From Lachnospiraceae bacterium (GTDB lineage: Bacteria; Bacillota; Clostridia; Lachnospirales; Lachnospiraceae), in contig JAIEFE010000017.1 of assembly GCA_029067085.1 (NCBI GenBank), positions 1 through 64,000 on the forward strand: a DNA stretch of 64,000 nt, written 5' to 3'. Every line of letters starts with the position of its first letter. The stretch's first letter is position 1. Below are positions 1-7,013 of the stretch, piece after piece. A model generated the notes under the pieces. That model saw nothing but the letters and a program-made list of their open reading frames with translations, searched no databases and was not told the origin of the DNA. A program made the position numbers and the translations under genes.

Positions 1-197
1 ACCTCTAAGTTTCCCGGGTTGTAAAGCTCGATACAGTCAGAATATTCACCGTTTTCATCACATGCAGCCGAAAAATTGTTACTGCACACTTCATTGATAA
101 CTATTTCCGGTGTTTTGCTGCTGCTAATTAATATAACGACGGTCAATGCAGAAATCGTCAAAAGGGGGAAGATTCTTTGTAAAAACATATTTTTCAT
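1..197 (-). CDS. Lamin-tail/CotH-like secreted protein, 5' end only
   Basis: Reading leftward from an ATG at 195-197 gives an open frame that runs off the window start (65 codons visible). It begins MKNMFLQRIFPLL, a charged start followed by a hydrophobic stretch consistent with a signal peptide or anchor. Next comes a segment with the words INEVCSNN, DENGEYSDCIELYN and PGN, which is the opening of the lamin-tail domain found at the N-terminus of many CotH-kinase and extracellular proteins of Clostridia. The domain is recognised from these words only; the rest of the gene is outside the window, so a CotH kinase domain is inference. An AGGG ribosome-binding site precedes the ATG. It is divergent from the XRE gene at 329 and shares a regulatory region with it. 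Confidence 0.6.
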   Translation of the reverse strand, partial: MKNMFLQRIFPLLTISALTVVILISSSKTPEIVINEVCSNNFSAACDENGEYSDCIELYNPGNLE

Positions 198-231
198 AGT
201 TTTTCCCTATAGTATTGGTTATATTTCAAAA

Positions 232-252
232 ATGACATTCAGTAAATGTCAT
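232..252. promoter_or_regulatory. Operator-like inverted repeat, copy 1
   Basis: ATGACA and TGTCAT are separated by 9 bases (TTCAGTAAA). The minus-strand reading of this site contains TTTACT, which lies 17 bp from a TATAAC box and could be the -35/-10 pair of the leftward gene. A repressor bound here would then block that promoter. The same arms and spacing recur at 285-305. Confidence 0.6.
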
Positions 253-284
253 CCGAATTTTAATAATAGCATATAGTGAAATAA

Positions 285-305
285 ATGACAAGCAGTAAAT
301 GTCAT
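285..305. promoter_or_regulatory. Operator-like inverted repeat, copy 2
   Basis: ATGACA and TGTCAT are again 9 bases apart (AGCAGTAAA); the right part of the spacer, CAGTAAA, matches copy 1. The two sites are 53 bp apart start to start, about five helical turns. This one lies just before the XRE gene at 329, which is the obvious candidate to bind both sites. Confidence 0.6.
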
Positions 306-328
306 ATGAGAAAGGCAGAGATATCACC

Positions 329-577
329 ATGTATAAAAACCGCGCGAACTCAGGAAAAAATAATATATCCGGAAGCAATATTGCCCGCATCCGGAAAGAA
401 TTGTGCCCTAAAGTATCCCAGCGGCTCCTGGCTGATAAAATGCAGTTGGAGGGTATTGAATTGGATAAAAATGCGATTCAGCGCATAGAGAGTGGTGCCA
501 GATTTGTTACTGATATTGAACTGAAAACATTTGCCAGAGTCCTTGCCGTAAGTTATGAAGAGCTGCTCGCGGAATGA
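329..577 (+). CDS. Small XRE-family DNA-binding protein
   Basis: An 82-residue protein starting MYKNRANSGKN at 329; an upstream in-frame ATG at 299 lies inside operator copy 2 and is less likely. Residues about 15-80 form a helix-turn-helix of the XRE/Cro type, with words IARIRKELCPKVSQRLLADK, NAIQRIESGARFV and LKTFARVLAVSYEELL. No effector domain is present, so it is a short stand-alone regulator. It is divergent from the truncated lamin-tail gene. The paired inverted repeats just upstream suggest autoregulation and control of the neighbour, by inference from position. Confidence 0.75.
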   Translation: MYKNRANSGKNNISGSNIARIRKELCPKVSQRLLADKMQLEGIELDKNAIQRIESGARFVTDIELKTFARVLAVSYEELLAE

Positions 578-645
578 TGGGAAGCAAGAAACATTTCAGG
601 TGAAATTCCGTCTATTCCCGATTCTTCCAACCCGAAGTTTCGACT

Positions 646-1263
646 CTATGTTGAAAACATTAATCTGACAGACCCGTTCACGATAAAATCCATCAGCTTT
701 TTTTGAGTGCCAACCGCCTTTTCCACATCCTTCTCATGCAACAGCAGCTGTACCAGCGAATCCACGGCAATGTGAATGATAAAATGTACGAAAAAAGCGT
801 TGGGAGCAGGCATATGCTGTTCCTTGGCATAGTCCGACATAAATGTGAAATACCTTTTTTCGAGAAACATGGTAACATCATCAAGGAAGTCACCATAGCG
901 GGAGCCCTGCGATTTTTTGATCAGCAGGATAAACGCATCGTAGTGATCGTAGAGATGGCGTATCAGTTCCTCCGGAAAGCCGCCATGCTCTCCGTCCGTG
1001 TACGCGTATGCAGCTGCCTGCGCAAGAATTTCATCTTCCTCGTTAAAGTGACGGTATAAGAGACCGAACAGCCCGTTTATCGGCTCATCCACAAGCGCGC
1101 CGAACAGCTCCTCCTTATCGTTAAAAAAGAAATACAAGGATCCTGTAGTAACGCCGGCCTCTGAACAGATTTTGCGCAGAGACGCTTTCATATAGCCCTT
1201 TTCACTAAACTCCTTTTTCGCGCTTCCTATCAGAAGCTCTCTTGTTCCCTGCTCTACTTTCAT
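646..1263 (-). CDS. TetR-family transcriptional regulator
   Basis: About 205 residues, the usual TetR length. The N-terminal helix-turn-helix reads LLIGSAKKEFSEKGYMKAS, then KICSEAGVTTGSLYFFFNDK, the standard TetR DNA-recognition pattern. The remainder is an alpha-helical ligand-binding and dimerisation domain with no assignable ligand. The start at 1263 is preferred to 1281 because GAGG sits 9 bases upstream. The gene begins 12 bases after the stop of the XRE-AbrB gene, so the two are probably cotranscribed. The palindrome in the promoter spacer at 1765-1780 has TetR-operator form and is a likely autoregulatory site. Confidence 0.85.
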   Translation of the reverse strand: MKVEQGTRELLIGSAKKEFSEKGYMKASLRKICSEAGVTTGSLYFFFNDKEELFGALVDEPINGLFGLLYRHFNEEDEILAQAAAYAYTDGEHGGFPEELIRHLYDHYDAFILLIKKSQGSRYGDFLDDVTMFLEKRYFTFMSDYAKEQHMPAPNAFFVHFIIHIAVDSLVQLLLHEKDVEKAVGTQKKLMDFIVNGSVRLMFST

Positions 1264-1274
1264 CTCCCACCGCC

Positions 1275-1727
1275 TCAACATTCAATATCATCAGGCAATT
1301 CTTTTGATGCCAACTTCATTACTTTATTAACTCTGTCCATAAACACTTTTTCTTTCATAAGAGCAATTCCCTCTGCTTCATCTCCTAATACAATCAGTCT
1401 GTCCTTATCCTTAATTCCAAATAAATCTCTTGCCTGTTTCGGTATAACAATCTGCCCGCGATTAGAAATTGTAACCGTCCCCAGAATATGTTTTCCTCTT
1501 GGTGCAGGTGGTACCAATGTATTATCCTCTAATTTTTCTGTATGGATCAGACTGTCGATCGTAATGCCATAAACAGAAGCAAGTAAATCACATTTTTCAA
1601 TATCCGGGATTGTTTCTCCTTTTTCCCATTTTCCGTAGGCTTGTCTGGAAATCCCTATTTTTTCTGCAATCTCTTCCTGCGAATAACCATTTAGTTTTCT
1701 GAGCAAAATCAGATTATCTTTTATCAT
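1275..1727 (-). CDS. Fusion regulator: XRE helix-turn-helix plus AbrB-type swapped hairpin
   Basis: About 150 residues from an ATG at 1727, chosen because AGGAG precedes it by 6 bases; the longer frame to 1790 runs through the promoter. Residues 1-60 are an XRE domain (LRKLNGYSQEEIAEKIGISR, AYGKWEKGETIPD). Residues about 80-125 are a SpoVT/AbrB-like domain (GTVTISNRGQIVIPKQARDL, FGIKDKDRLIVLGDE). This combination is known in Firmicutes and gives two DNA-binding modules in one chain. It is first gene of an operon with the TetR regulator at 646. Its target is unknown; autoregulation is plausible. Confidence 0.8.
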   Translation of the reverse strand: MIKDNLILLRKLNGYSQEEIAEKIGISRQAYGKWEKGETIPDIEKCDLLASVYGITIDSLIHTEKLEDNTLVPPAPRGKHILGTVTISNRGQIVIPKQARDLFGIKDKDRLIVLGDEAEGIALMKEKVFMDRVNKVMKLASKELPDDIEC

Positions 1728-1757
1728 ATTTTCTCCTGATATCATATTTTTCATATT

Positions 1758-1786
1758 ATTGTAATGAATGGTTTCATTCAATACAA
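1758..1786 (-). promoter_or_regulatory. Promoter of the XRE-AbrB/tetR operon with operator in the spacer
   Basis: On the minus strand TTGTAT (1781-1786) and TACAAT (1758-1763) are 17 bp apart. The spacer holds a perfect palindrome TGAATG-GTTT-CATTCA (1765-1780). Its position between the -35 and -10 boxes is the classical site for steric repression by a dimeric regulator. Confidence 0.75.
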
Positions 1787-1956
1787 CCAACTATACATAA
1801 CAAATTTATTGAAAAAATGTAACGTTTTGTTGCCATATGCTAATCACAGCCTCAACGCGGGCATCAGAACATCAAATGCGGCAGCGAAAAAAGAATATCT
1901 CATCAAAAACCGGGAATACTCTTTTTATCATGAAAAATAAAGGAGTGTAAAACACC

Positions 1957-2391
1957 ATGATTGAATCAGATACCATAAAACTGCTGCGGGAATGTGACGC
2001 CGGCATTAAGATGGGTGTCGCATCGATTGATGATGTTCTGGATTACGTACATGATGAAAAGCTTCAGAAATGTCTTTCTGACTGCAAAGAAAAGCACGAG
2101 AAGCTCAAAGACGAGATTCAGGTTCTTCTGGAAACGTACCATGACGACGGGAAGGAACCGAATCCCATGGCTAAAGGTATGTCGTGGGTGAAAACAAATG
2201 TGAAGCTGGTTATGAATGAGTCGGACGAAACCATTGCCGACTTAATGACGGAGGGATGCAACATGGGTGTCAAATCTCTCAGCAAATATCTGAACCAGTA
2301 CAAAGCCGCCGAAGAGAAGGCAAAGGACATCACGAAGCGCCTGATCTCCCTGGAAGAAAAACTTGTCCAGGATATCCGGGGCTATTTATAA
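1957..2391 (+). CDS. Ferritin-like four-helix-bundle protein, paralogue of the gene at 33500
   Basis: A 144-residue, fully alpha-helical, charged protein with no signal peptide. The layout (LLRECDAGIKMGVASIDDVL near the start, then MAKGMSWVKTN, EGCNMGVKSLSKYLNQYK, and a final LISLEEKLVQDI helix) resembles the DUF2383/ferritin-like class of small helical bundles. No classical di-iron ExxH pair stands out. The protein at 33500 has the same length, helix order and the same MG-x-x-x-ID and GxxS words, so the two are paralogues. AAGGAG precedes the ATG. The function is unknown. Confidence 0.6.
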   Translation: MIESDTIKLLRECDAGIKMGVASIDDVLDYVHDEKLQKCLSDCKEKHEKLKDEIQVLLETYHDDGKEPNPMAKGMSWVKTNVKLVMNESDETIADLMTEGCNMGVKSLSKYLNQYKAAEEKAKDITKRLISLEEKLVQDIRGYL

Positions 2392-2399
2392 ACAAAGAA

Positions 2400-2447
2400 C
2401 AGCCATTGATAACCGCATCCTTTTGCAGAAACGATCATCAATGGCTG
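2400..2447. terminator. Hairpin between convergent genes
   Basis: CAGCCATTGAT (2400-2410) pairs perfectly with ATCAATGGCTG (2437-2447) across a 26-nt loop. It lies between the 3' ends of the helical-bundle gene and tspO, so it may serve both; T-tracts on both sides are poor. Confidence 0.5.
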
Positions 2448-2474
2448 ATTTATTCTATCTGGAAATTGTGGCTT

Positions 2475-2936
2475 TTAATTCAGAAGGCAAATGGCGAGAT
2501 TTAAATATCCGGCAAAAGTTACCCACAGCAGATAAGGGATCATCAGATACCCGGCCGCCTTTACGATCCGATAAAACATGACCGTCGTTTTAAGAATCAG
2601 CAGCCACAGCACTACGAGCCAGATAAACGCCAGCATACATAAGCCAAGCCTGAAAAACAGGATCGACCAGAAAAAATTGAAGAAAAGCTGAATCGCATAT
2701 ACGGTCAATGCGGCCTCGTTCGGCTTCCCGGATGTAAGCACCAGATAGGACGCGATCCCCATCAGAATATACAGGATCGTCCAGGCCACCGGAAACAGCC
2801 ACCCCGGCGGCGAAAGAGCCGGCTTGTTCAACATCGCAAATGCTTCCATGCCGTTTTGGGAAAGAAGCGAAGACAGACTGCCGACTGCAAGCGGTATCGC
2901 AAGACAGGTAACAAGGTTTTTCCATTGCACTTTCAA
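2475..2936 (-). CDS. tspO: TspO/MBR family membrane protein
   Basis: A 153-residue protein with five transmembrane helices, the usual TspO length. Family words include LNKPALSPPGWLFPVAWTIL (residues about 36-55), the SYLV stretch of helix 2, QLFFNFFWSILFF in helix 3 and a C-terminal NLAICLLN. TspO proteins bind tetrapyrroles and sterol-like ligands and are linked to porphyrin handling and stress; the bacterial role is not settled. It stands alone on the minus strand between the cupin gene and a convergent helical-bundle gene. Confidence 0.9.
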   Translation of the reverse strand: MKVQWKNLVTCLAIPLAVGSLSSLLSQNGMEAFAMLNKPALSPPGWLFPVAWTILYILMGIASYLVLTSGKPNEAALTVYAIQLFFNFFWSILFFRLGLCMLAFIWLVVLWLLILKTTVMFYRIVKAAGYLMIPYLLWVTFAGYLNLAICLLN

Positions 2937-3020
2937 AAAATCACCCCTTGCTACCTTATGATGCGTTCCGCCCTTTTATTCCCTCTTTATAGCGCAGTCT
3001 CCCGGCTGAGGAACCTGTTT

Positions 3021-3350
3021 CTACTGCTCCGGCACCACTGCGTAAAACTCAATCACCTCATCGCTCTCATTGCGCAGGCTGTGACTGTGCCCCTTCGGGC
3101 AGTAATGACAGCTCCCTGCAGAAAGCGTCTCCCTGCCGTCATCATAGAGAACCACTCCTGTCCCCTTTAACATGAAAATGATCTCGCTGTTGGTCTCGTG
3201 CGTATGTACGCCGATCGTCGCTCCGGGCTCTAAAGACGCCCGCATGATCTTGCACGCCTCGTCCGTGTACATATGGGTCCTGAACTGCTTTTCCCCGCCC
3301 TTAAAATTGGGAATGACCTGTTCTCCGATTGCATCAAAATCTAAGATCAT
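3021..3350 (-). CDS. Small cupin-domain protein
   Basis: A 109-residue single-domain cupin. Motif 1 is GVHTHETNSEIIFMLKGTG (metal-binding His, His and Glu), and motif 2 is the CPKGHSHSLRN segment with its conserved His. Such proteins bind a metal and act as small isomerases, dioxygenases or sensors; the substrate cannot be read from sequence. The frame begins MILDFDAIGEQVIPN after a GGAGGGG ribosome-binding site. It lies 53 bases downstream of the XRE-methyltransferase gene in the same direction. Confidence 0.85.
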   Translation of the reverse strand: MILDFDAIGEQVIPNFKGGEKQFRTHMYTDEACKIMRASLEPGATIGVHTHETNSEIIFMLKGTGVVLYDDGRETLSAGSCHYCPKGHSHSLRNESDEVIEFYAVVPEQ

Positions 3351-3403
3351 TAGATAATCCCCTCCCGCCTCTTTTATCTTCCTTTTTACTGCCGGCTGTC
3401 ATT

Positions 3404-4246
3404 TTACACAAATTCATTTTCCGCATTTATTTTCTGCGCGATTAGCGTATCCATACAATGCTTATGAGGTGTCCCACCGCTGTTGCAGTCAAATATTTCC
3501 TCTCTGCAGATATGGAACAGCCAGTCATAATAATATTCAAATAACTCCCCGGAATGCCATGGGTGTCTTTTCTCTTCATCCCTTGTGCTATCCGGAGCCC
3601 GTTCGATAAACGGCTTTTTTACAAATACATTCATGGCATTGATACCGCCGTCCGCGGTGTGCGCCTTCAGGCTGTCACAAAATTCCTCTCGCCCGGGCTG
3701 CTGCATGAAATGCAACACGCCGCTGCTGAATATAATGTCATACTCCGTATCGGGGCGGTAATCAAATATATCAGCCTTAAACAGCTTCACGTCTACCTTG
3801 TTGTATTCCGCAAGTCTCTTTGCTTTCTCAATGCCCTGCTCGGAGATATCAAATGCAGTCACCGCATAGCCGCATTTTGCAAAGAAAACGGCATCCTTCC
3901 CCTCGCCGCAGCCAATATCCAACACGCGATAGGGCTTGACCGGCGGAAGGATCTTCATAATATCATAACAGATACGGTTCGGCAAAAGTCCCCAATAATA
4001 CTCCTCCGTATCGTATCGCTTATCATAATCCGTCACGACGCTTTCATAGCCAAGCAATGCATCCACTGTTGTATGCAGAGCGGCCGCCAGTTTCGGAAGC
4101 ATCTCTATATCGGGATATGCAGTGCCGTTTTCCCATTTTGAGACTGCCTGAAATGAGATATTGAGGGTCTTGGCAAGCTGATTCTGTGTTAATTCCAGTT
4201 CCCTGCGTCTTTTATAAATGACTTCTCCTGTTTTTAGTTGATCCAT
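3404..4246 (-). CDS. Fusion of XRE helix-turn-helix with SAM-dependent methyltransferase
   Basis: 280 residues. Residues 1-65 are an XRE domain (RRRELELTQNQLAKTLNISF, AVSKWENGTAYPDIEMLPKL). A linker follows, then from about residue 105 a class I Rossmann methyltransferase with motif I VLDIGCGEGKDAVFFAKCG, an acidic strand-2 end (TAFDIS) and motif IV DIIFSSGVLHFM. The closest general type is the Tellurite-resistance TehB/methyltransferase-11 class. The protein probably binds DNA and methylates a small molecule, or senses SAM, though this is inference. It is preceded by GGAGG and followed by the cupin gene. Confidence 0.85.
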   Translation of the reverse strand: MDQLKTGEVIYKRRRELELTQNQLAKTLNISFQAVSKWENGTAYPDIEMLPKLAAALHTTVDALLGYESVVTDYDKRYDTEEYYWGLLPNRICYDIMKILPPVKPYRVLDIGCGEGKDAVFFAKCGYAVTAFDISEQGIEKAKRLAEYNKVDVKLFKADIFDYRPDTEYDIIFSSGVLHFMQQPGREEFCDSLKAHTADGGINAMNVFVKKPFIERAPDSTRDEEKRHPWHSGELFEYYYDWLFHICREEIFDCNSGGTPHKHCMDTLIAQKINAENEFV

Positions 4247-4471
4247 AATAACCTCCCCGTCTGAGCAGTCTGCTGCTCCTTAATAATCAATCGTCGATCT
4301 CTGTATCGGCTTTCCATTATCATAGTATAAACGGAGAGCTATTTCCATAACGCAATAAGTGAATCCGGAAAAGCAATTCGCCTGATGGTTGAATCCATGC
4401 CTGCTGGTCTAAAAGTGTTTTTCTTTCTCTCTTTCACTATACTATCCCGCCTGTCGAAAGGCAAGCGGAGT

Positions 4472-4500
4472 TTGACAATGCAATAAAACCATGTTAAAAT
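4472..4500 (+). promoter_or_regulatory. Promoter of the ABC-F leader
   Basis: TTGACA (4472-4477) and TAAAAT (4495-4500) are exactly 17 bp apart. Transcription would start near 4507 and give a leader of about 260 nt before the ABC-F gene. Confidence 0.8.
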
Positions 4501-4529
4501 ACCTCTATCTTAATTAAAGGGGTGAAAAG

Positions 4530-4538
4530 ATGAAGTAA
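4530..4538 (+). CDS. Two-codon uORF (Met-Lys-stop)
   Basis: ATG AAG TAA, preceded by a strong AAAGGGGTG ribosome-binding site 5 bases upstream. It has no coding value; a ribosome initiating here would sit 33 bases before the attenuator stem, in position to sense drug-inhibited initiation or termination. Confidence 0.55.
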   Translation: MK

Positions 4539-4570
4539 TAATCTGCTTTTGTTTGCATGAAGTTTTTGCT

Positions 4571-4600
4571 GTACGGACATTAGGTGCCGTACCGTTTTTC
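4571..4600 (+). terminator. Leader attenuator of the ABC-F gene
   Basis: GTACGG (4571-4576) pairs with CCGTAC (4587-4592) across a 10-nt loop, followed by CGTTTTTC. It has intrinsic-terminator form and lies 170 bases before the coding start. Confidence 0.75.
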
Positions 4601-4769
4601 GTGTCGCCAAAAGTAGATTATATGCTCGCAGCCTCTTTTTTTCGTGCATTGCTTTTCATTGCTATCTAAGCATCGCACTCTTTCCTTCGCAAAACAGAGG
4701 CTATCGGGTATGTAACGGAACTTTCCGGCGGCGGACGGTTCTTTTTTTATGTAGAAGGGAGAGATGCAC

Positions 4770-6311
4770 ATGTCACAAATACTGGTAAACAATCTGACGT
4801 TTTCCTATGAGGGCAGTTTCGATACTATATTTGAAAACGTCTCCTTTTCCATCGACACCGACTGGAAGCTGGGCTTCATCGGCCGCAACGGAAAAGGCAA
4901 AACAACTTTTCTGCGCCTGCTGACGGGAGACTATGCCTATCAGGGCTCCATCAGCACAAGCGCCGCCTTCGATTACTTTCCCTACATCGTCACAGAAACG
5001 CAAAGAAAGCTCCCCGCCTCCGCCTTTCTCGAAGAACTGAAAACGGGATGCGAAGAGTGGCGGGTGATCTGCGAGCTGGCGCAGCTTAAAGAGGATGCGG
5101 AGATTCTTTACCGCCCCTTTCAGACCTTAAGCTTCGGAGAACAGACCAAGCTTCTACTAGCTGTTTTGTTCTCCGGCGAAAATGATTTCCTGCTGATCGA
5201 CGAACCCACAAACCATCTGGATCAGGCTGCCAGAGAATGTGTAAAGGTGTATCTGGCTTCCAAGAAAGGCTTTATTCTCGTCTCCCATGACAGGGATCTT
5301 TTGGATGCCTGCATTGACCATGTACTGGTGCTAAACAGGCAGTCCATAGAAGTACAGAGCGGCAATTTTTCCGTCTGGTGGGAAAACAAGCAGCGAAAAG
5401 ACCAGTTTGTCATCGCTGAGAACGATAAACATCTGAGGGAAATCGGAAGACTGAAACAAGCTGCCAGACGCAACGCCGACTGGGCCGCCAAAAATGAAGC
5501 CGGCAAAATCGGCTATGATCCCGTTAAGGAGCATGATCGTAGTATTAGCGCAAGATCATATATCGGTGCAAAAACCAAAAAGATGCAGAGCCGGGTAACC
5601 CAGATGAAACAGCGGATCGAGCGGGAGATCGAGGAAAAGGAAGGTCTTTTGCAGGATCTGGAAAAGACGGTAGATTTAAAGCTTATGCCCCTCTCCCATC
5701 ACAAGGACAGGCTTGTGGATGTCAGGGATTACGGCCTGCAGTATGCGAACGCAAAAACTCCTGTCTTTACCGATCTAACCTTTGAAATCAAACAGGGAGA
5801 ACGGGTGGCTCTGCACGGGGAAAACGGCTGTGGCAAGTCAACGCTCATTAAAATGATCTTACAAAAGGCCGGGCTGACCTCCTCCGAACTGCCGGTAAAT
5901 GAAACAGGCCTATGCGAAACCGCATCGGGCCTGGTGATCTCCTATGTCAATCAGGACACCTCATTCCTGACGGGCAGTCTCCCTGCATTTTGCAAAAGAC
6001 AAAATCTGGATCACAGCCTGTTCTGCTCCATCTTAAGACAACTTGATTTTGAACGGGTACAGTTTGTGAAAAACATGGAAGATTACTCGGAAGGACAGAA
6101 GAAAAAGGTGCTGCTGGCGGCAAGCCTGTTGACACCGGCACATCTCTACATCTGGGATGAGCCGCTCAACTATATCGACGTTTTCTCTCGGATGCAGATT
6201 GAAAAGCTGCTATTGGAATATCAGCCGACGCTACTCTTTGTGGAGCATGACGTGCAGTTTCGGGAGAAGGTGGCGACTAAGGTCGTGACACTTGACGCTT
6301 CATCTCACTGA
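4770..6311 (+). CDS. ABC-F ribosomal protection protein, Lsa-like
   Basis: About 513 residues with two ABC ATPase domains and no membrane segment, the ABC-F layout. Domain 1 has Walker A GRNGKGKTT, signature LSFGEQTK and Walker B LLIDEPTNHLD. A long charged linker (residues about 210-310) would reach the peptidyl-transferase centre. Domain 2 has GENGCGKST, signature YSEGQKKKVLL and WDEPLNYID. The openings ILVNNLTFSYEG and TDWKLGFIGRNG match the Lsa/CplR group, which gives lincosamide, streptogramin A and pleuromutilin resistance. The start at 4770 is spaced better from AAGGGAG than the ATG at 4764. The first signature has SFGEQ instead of SGGEQ. Expression is probably induced through the leader. 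Confidence 0.88.
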   Translation: MSQILVNNLTFSYEGSFDTIFENVSFSIDTDWKLGFIGRNGKGKTTFLRLLTGDYAYQGSISTSAAFDYFPYIVTETQRKLPASAFLEELKTGCEEWRVICELAQLKEDAEILYRPFQTLSFGEQTKLLLAVLFSGENDFLLIDEPTNHLDQAARECVKVYLASKKGFILVSHDRDLLDACIDHVLVLNRQSIEVQSGNFSVWWENKQRKDQFVIAENDKHLREIGRLKQAARRNADWAAKNEAGKIGYDPVKEHDRSISARSYIGAKTKKMQSRVTQMKQRIEREIEEKEGLLQDLEKTVDLKLMPLSHHKDRLVDVRDYGLQYANAKTPVFTDLTFEIKQGERVALHGENGCGKSTLIKMILQKAGLTSSELPVNETGLCETASGLVISYVNQDTSFLTGSLPAFCKRQNLDHSLFCSILRQLDFERVQFVKNMEDYSEGQKKKVLLAASLLTPAHLYIWDEPLNYIDVFSRMQIEKLLLEYQPTLLFVEHDVQFREKVATKVVTLDASSH

Positions 6312-7013
6312 CTTTTCCCTGATTCCGATCAGATAGATCAGCTTTGACTCCCGCCGGGAAATATGTGCCGCCGCTTCCAGCAAACTCTCATAGGGCAGAC
6401 TCTCCCGATACTGCCCTCTCTCATCTCTTCGGTACGCATTGTGAAGCACAAATTTGCCGTCCCGGTTTTTGGTAATGAAGACCGTGTGGATCTGCTCTGT
6501 AATATCATTTTTATCATTGTAGGCGGTCGCGATCATAACCTTATGGTTTTTCGCGATCTCCTCCACAGCCGCCTTGTCCGCTCCGTCGGCCGTCCGCACT
6601 GTAAAGCCGGTCTTCTTAAAGTATGCCGCAATCGCCGTGGGCGTAACGCCGAACGCGCCCCAAAGCGCCGCGCCGCGCGCTTCATAGGCGCCGATCAGTT
6701 CCGCCATGTACTGTTTTGACACCGGTCCGCCTAATGCCTTCCGCGCATTGTAGGTCGCGATGATCTCACAGCCGGCATAGCTCATACTCTGACGCCGTCC
6801 CACACCGAACCGGATATTTACCCACTCGCTCTGATTCTCGATATAGGCTTCCGGCACATTCCAAAAGCCCCAGTTTGTCTCTTCCAACCGAACTAGATTT
6901 TGCCGATAATGTTTCTTTCTTACACACCGCGGTACACCCAAAAGGGCAAGAATACGATAGGCTGTGAGCAAAACGCGATTGCTCACATATCTCGGAATAA
7001 ACGAAGCGATCAT
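6300..7013 (-). CDS. Papain-like/C39-like cysteine peptidase family protein
   Basis: 237 residues. The segment SMSYAGCEIIATYNARKALG (about residues 76-95) has the Cys-helix of the C39/papain-like fold, and HTVFITKNRDGKFVLHNAY (about 190-208) supplies the later His and an Asn. Known relatives include bacteriocin-leader and peptidoglycan-type peptidases, but no exporter or precursor peptide is adjacent. The N-terminus has a basic, partly hydrophobic stretch and no clear signal peptide. Its ATG overlaps the stop of the Glu-rich gene upstream (ATGA), so translation is coupled. Its 3' end overlaps the convergent ABC-F gene by 12 bases. Confidence 0.6.
   Translation of the reverse strand: MIASFIPRYVSNRVLLTAYRILALLGVPRCVRKKHYRQNLVRLEETNWGFWNVPEAYIENQSEWVNIRFGVGRRQSMSYAGCEIIATYNARKALGGPVSKQYMAELIGAYEARGAALWGAFGVTPTAIAAYFKKTGFTVRTADGADKAAVEEIAKNHKVMIATAYNDKNDITEQIHTVFITKNRDGKFVLHNAYRRDERGQYRESLPYESLLEAAAHISRRESKLIYLIGIREKSVR

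Larger units (their letters stand above)
4501..4769 (+). ncRNA. Attenuator leader RNA of the ABC-F gene
   Basis: This 5' region carries a two-codon uORF, an early intrinsic terminator (4571-4600), further pairing options (AGCCTC near 4630 with GAGGCT near 4700; GTGC with GCAC inside it) and a second possible terminator just before the gene (GAAC/GTTC arms followed by seven T near 4740). Several antibiotic-resistance ABC-F genes are known to be induced when a drug-stalled ribosome on a short uORF prevents leader termination. The parts seen here fit that model; the switching structure itself is inferred. Confidence 0.65.

Noticed and set aside
76-276. 66-codon plus-strand frame at the left edge
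   Set aside because: It is antisense to the lamin-tail-like gene and runs into operator copy 1.
4580-4792. 70-codon minus-strand frame across the ABC-F leader
   Set aside because: It overlaps the attenuator and the ABC-F start and has no start site or similarity; the leader explains the sequence better.
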